Of a stretch of DNA of 64,000 nucleotides, positions 63,059-64,000 are shown piece by piece. Under the pieces are notes generated by a model. That model was not told the origin of the DNA. It worked only from the letters and a program-made list of their open reading frames with translations, and searched no databases. Every line of letters starts with the position of its first letter. Within the stretch, counting starts at the first letter, position 1. The DNA is from Lentzea aerocolonigenes. GTDB lineage: Bacteria > Actinomycetota > Actinomycetes > Mycobacteriales > Pseudonocardiaceae. The DNA lies in assembly GCF_000974445.1 (NCBI RefSeq), contig NZ_BBOJ01000001.1:186001-250000 (forward strand), written 5' to 3'. A program made the translations under genes and the position numbers.

Positions 63059-63679
63059 ATGCGTTCGTTTTCGCGTGCGGTGAAAGCCGCCCTCGGCACT
63101 GTCGGACTCGTCGCCGCGCTGCTCGGTGCAGTCGCCGCACCGGCCAACGCCGAGGCGTCCGGCCCGGCGAGAACTGTGGAGGAGGCACTGCGGCAAGCAG
63201 GCGGCATCAGTGAGGGAATCGCCGCGGACCTGCCACCTGAGGTGGTCGCGAGTGCGAACCCGTCGGTCTGCTTCAGCGGTCACGTCCAGGACATCGGCTG
63301 GCAGCCCTGGGAGTGCGACGACGGCGGCAACCTGGCCTACGCGGGTACTGAGGGCCAGGGCCTCAGGCTCGAAGCGCTCCGGGTCGCTCCATCGGGCACA
63401 GGCGGTGTGACCTGCGTGCAGGCACACGTTCAGAACGTGGCCTGGCAGAAGCCGGTGTGCGTGAACGACGGACGAATGGCGGAGATCGGCACGCAGGCCC
63501 AGAGCCTGCGGATGGAGGCGTTCGCGTTCAGCAGCAGCACCCGGGAGGTGTGTGCAGAGGCCCACATGCAGAACAGCGGCTGGCTGGGCGAAGACTGTGA
63601 GCCCGCCGGCAAGACCGCCGTCGTCGGCATCGTGACCCTGGGCCTGCGAATGGAAGCCCTCCGGGGCCGGATCAACTAG
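63059..63679 (+). CDS. Secreted ChW-repeat protein
   Basis: 206 residues: signal peptide (about 1-31, cleavage near ANA-EAS), a short helical part, then three hydrophobic-Trp repeats of about 45 residues. Each has an H(V/M)Qxx(G/A)W motif (SGHVQDIGWQPW, AHVQNVAWQKPV, AHMQNSGWLGED) and ends LGLRMEALR or a variant, the clostridial ChW pattern. Each repeat has a Cys pair. ATG at 63059 with GGGGGA 6 nt upstream. ChW domains are thought to mediate cell-surface or substrate interactions; the role here is unknown. Confidence 0.88.
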   Translation: MRSFSRAVKAALGTVGLVAALLGAVAAPANAEASGPARTVEEALRQAGGISEGIAADLPPEVVASANPSVCFSGHVQDIGWQPWECDDGGNLAYAGTEGQGLRLEALRVAPSGTGGVTCVQAHVQNVAWQKPVCVNDGRMAEIGTQAQSLRMEAFAFSSSTREVCAEAHMQNSGWLGEDCEPAGKTAVVGIVTLGLRMEALRGRIN

Positions 63680-63695
63680 AGGCCTGGCCTGACGT

Positions 63696-63732
63696 AGTGG
63701 GTGTTTCCTTCGCCAGGAAGAAAACACCCACT
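63696..63732 (+). terminator. Hairpin terminator after the ChW protein gene
   Basis: 11-bp stem AGTGGGTGTTT/AAACACCCACT (63696-63706 with 63722-63732), 17 nt past the stop. Confidence 0.75.
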
Positions 63733-63770
63733 TCCTGCGCTCGCCGACGAAATCCGGAACGATCTCGATC

Positions 63771-64000
63771 GTGTCGACGACCCTGGCGTGGTTCGAACGC
63801 GCGTTCGCCGCTTACTGGTCTCCTGTGCTGGCAGCGCTCGTGCTGTTCTGGGCGTATCGACTGGGAAAGCGCGCCCTGGCCATCTGGGCAGGGCACGACG
63901 TCGACTTCCCGGACTCGAAGCCGTCCAAGGAGACCGAGCCGGGCGTCAAGGGATCGATGGCGTGGGCGGTCGTCAAGTGGCTGACCCTCGCGATCGTGCT
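63771..64000 (+). CDS. Membrane protein, C-terminus beyond the window
   Basis: At least 76 residues from GTG at 63771: STTLAWFERAFAAYWSPVLA leads into a membrane helix (about 15-35), then a polar linker (DVDFPDSKPSKETEPGVKG) and the start of a second helix (AWAVVKWLTLAIV) at the window edge. Truncated by the end of the sequence, so family is not assignable. Confidence 0.6.
   Translation, partial: MSTTLAWFERAFAAYWSPVLAALVLFWAYRLGKRALAIWAGHDVDFPDSKPSKETEPGVKGSMAWAVVKWLTLAIV

Overview
The window is about 64 kb of GC-rich actinobacterial chromosome. Three things point there: the dnaK-grpE-dnaJ-hspR operon with HAIR (HspR) elements, several genes close to the Mycobacterium tuberculosis fadE5/fadA2/fabG4/htdX and Rv0338c (EtfD) families, and many promoters whose -10 box lies 6-7 nt before an ATG or GTG (leaderless transcripts). 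A mycelial Pseudonocardiales genus such as Lentzea or Saccharothrix would fit, but the genus is an inference. There is one tRNA (Gly-CCC), no rRNA, no CRISPR and no recognisable transposase or integrase.

Layout. 0-9.8 kb: clpB with a HAIR site, a VOC protein, an MFS exporter, a flavin (PPOX) protein divergent from a flavohemoglobin, a ZTP riboswitch ahead of glyA, then a TetR/NAD(P)-reductase pair with two operators. 9.8-10.3 kb: non-coding repeats, including a 154-bp inverted repeat. 10.3-14.5 kb: the heat-shock operon. 14.5-24.4 kb: a DUF4097 lipoprotein, an SMR efflux/TetR operon, an EtfD-like membrane Fe-S oxidoreductase, two secreted SdrD-B-like proteins (one with an LAxTG sorting signal), MarR, a CDF transporter and dcd. 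24.4-31.2 kb: tRNA-Gly, a three-gene DUF4388/roadblock cluster, a DinB-fold protein, a sodium:solute symporter, and LuxR and TetR regulators. 31.2-39.4 kb: an FAD monooxygenase, fadE5, DUF1206, VanW-family, an orphan GroES-like protein and a thioredoxin/NHL protein.

39.2-42.3 kb is the most unusual part. The 5' end of the thioredoxin/NHL gene occurs there as a complete copy, a 122-bp second copy and a 33-bp third copy. These are separated by a gene-poor AT-richer stretch and by a vapBC-like toxin-antitoxin pair, so DNA seems to have been inserted twice at the same gene start.

42.3-52.2 kb holds assorted enzymes (FAD oxidoreductase, dienelactone hydrolase, HAD phosphatase, NYN protein, S37 peptidase, 3-hydroxyisobutyrate-dehydrogenase-like), an AAA ATPase, a SIMPL protein and a serine hydrolase. 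52.2-58.1 kb is a fatty-acid cluster: a thiolase divergent from fabG4-htdX, a TetR regulator, then SCP2 and acyl-CoA dehydrogenase genes. Both divergent promoters of this cluster carry paired 14-bp palindromes of the form YTACTNGCNAGTAR, and a similar pair sits before fadE5 20 kb away, so one TetR regulon is likely. 58.1-64 kb holds secreted and membrane proteins, a degenerate nuclease-like protein, a MerR regulator with a 19-bp-spacer promoter, a carboxylesterase, a ChW-repeat secreted protein and a membrane protein cut by the window end.
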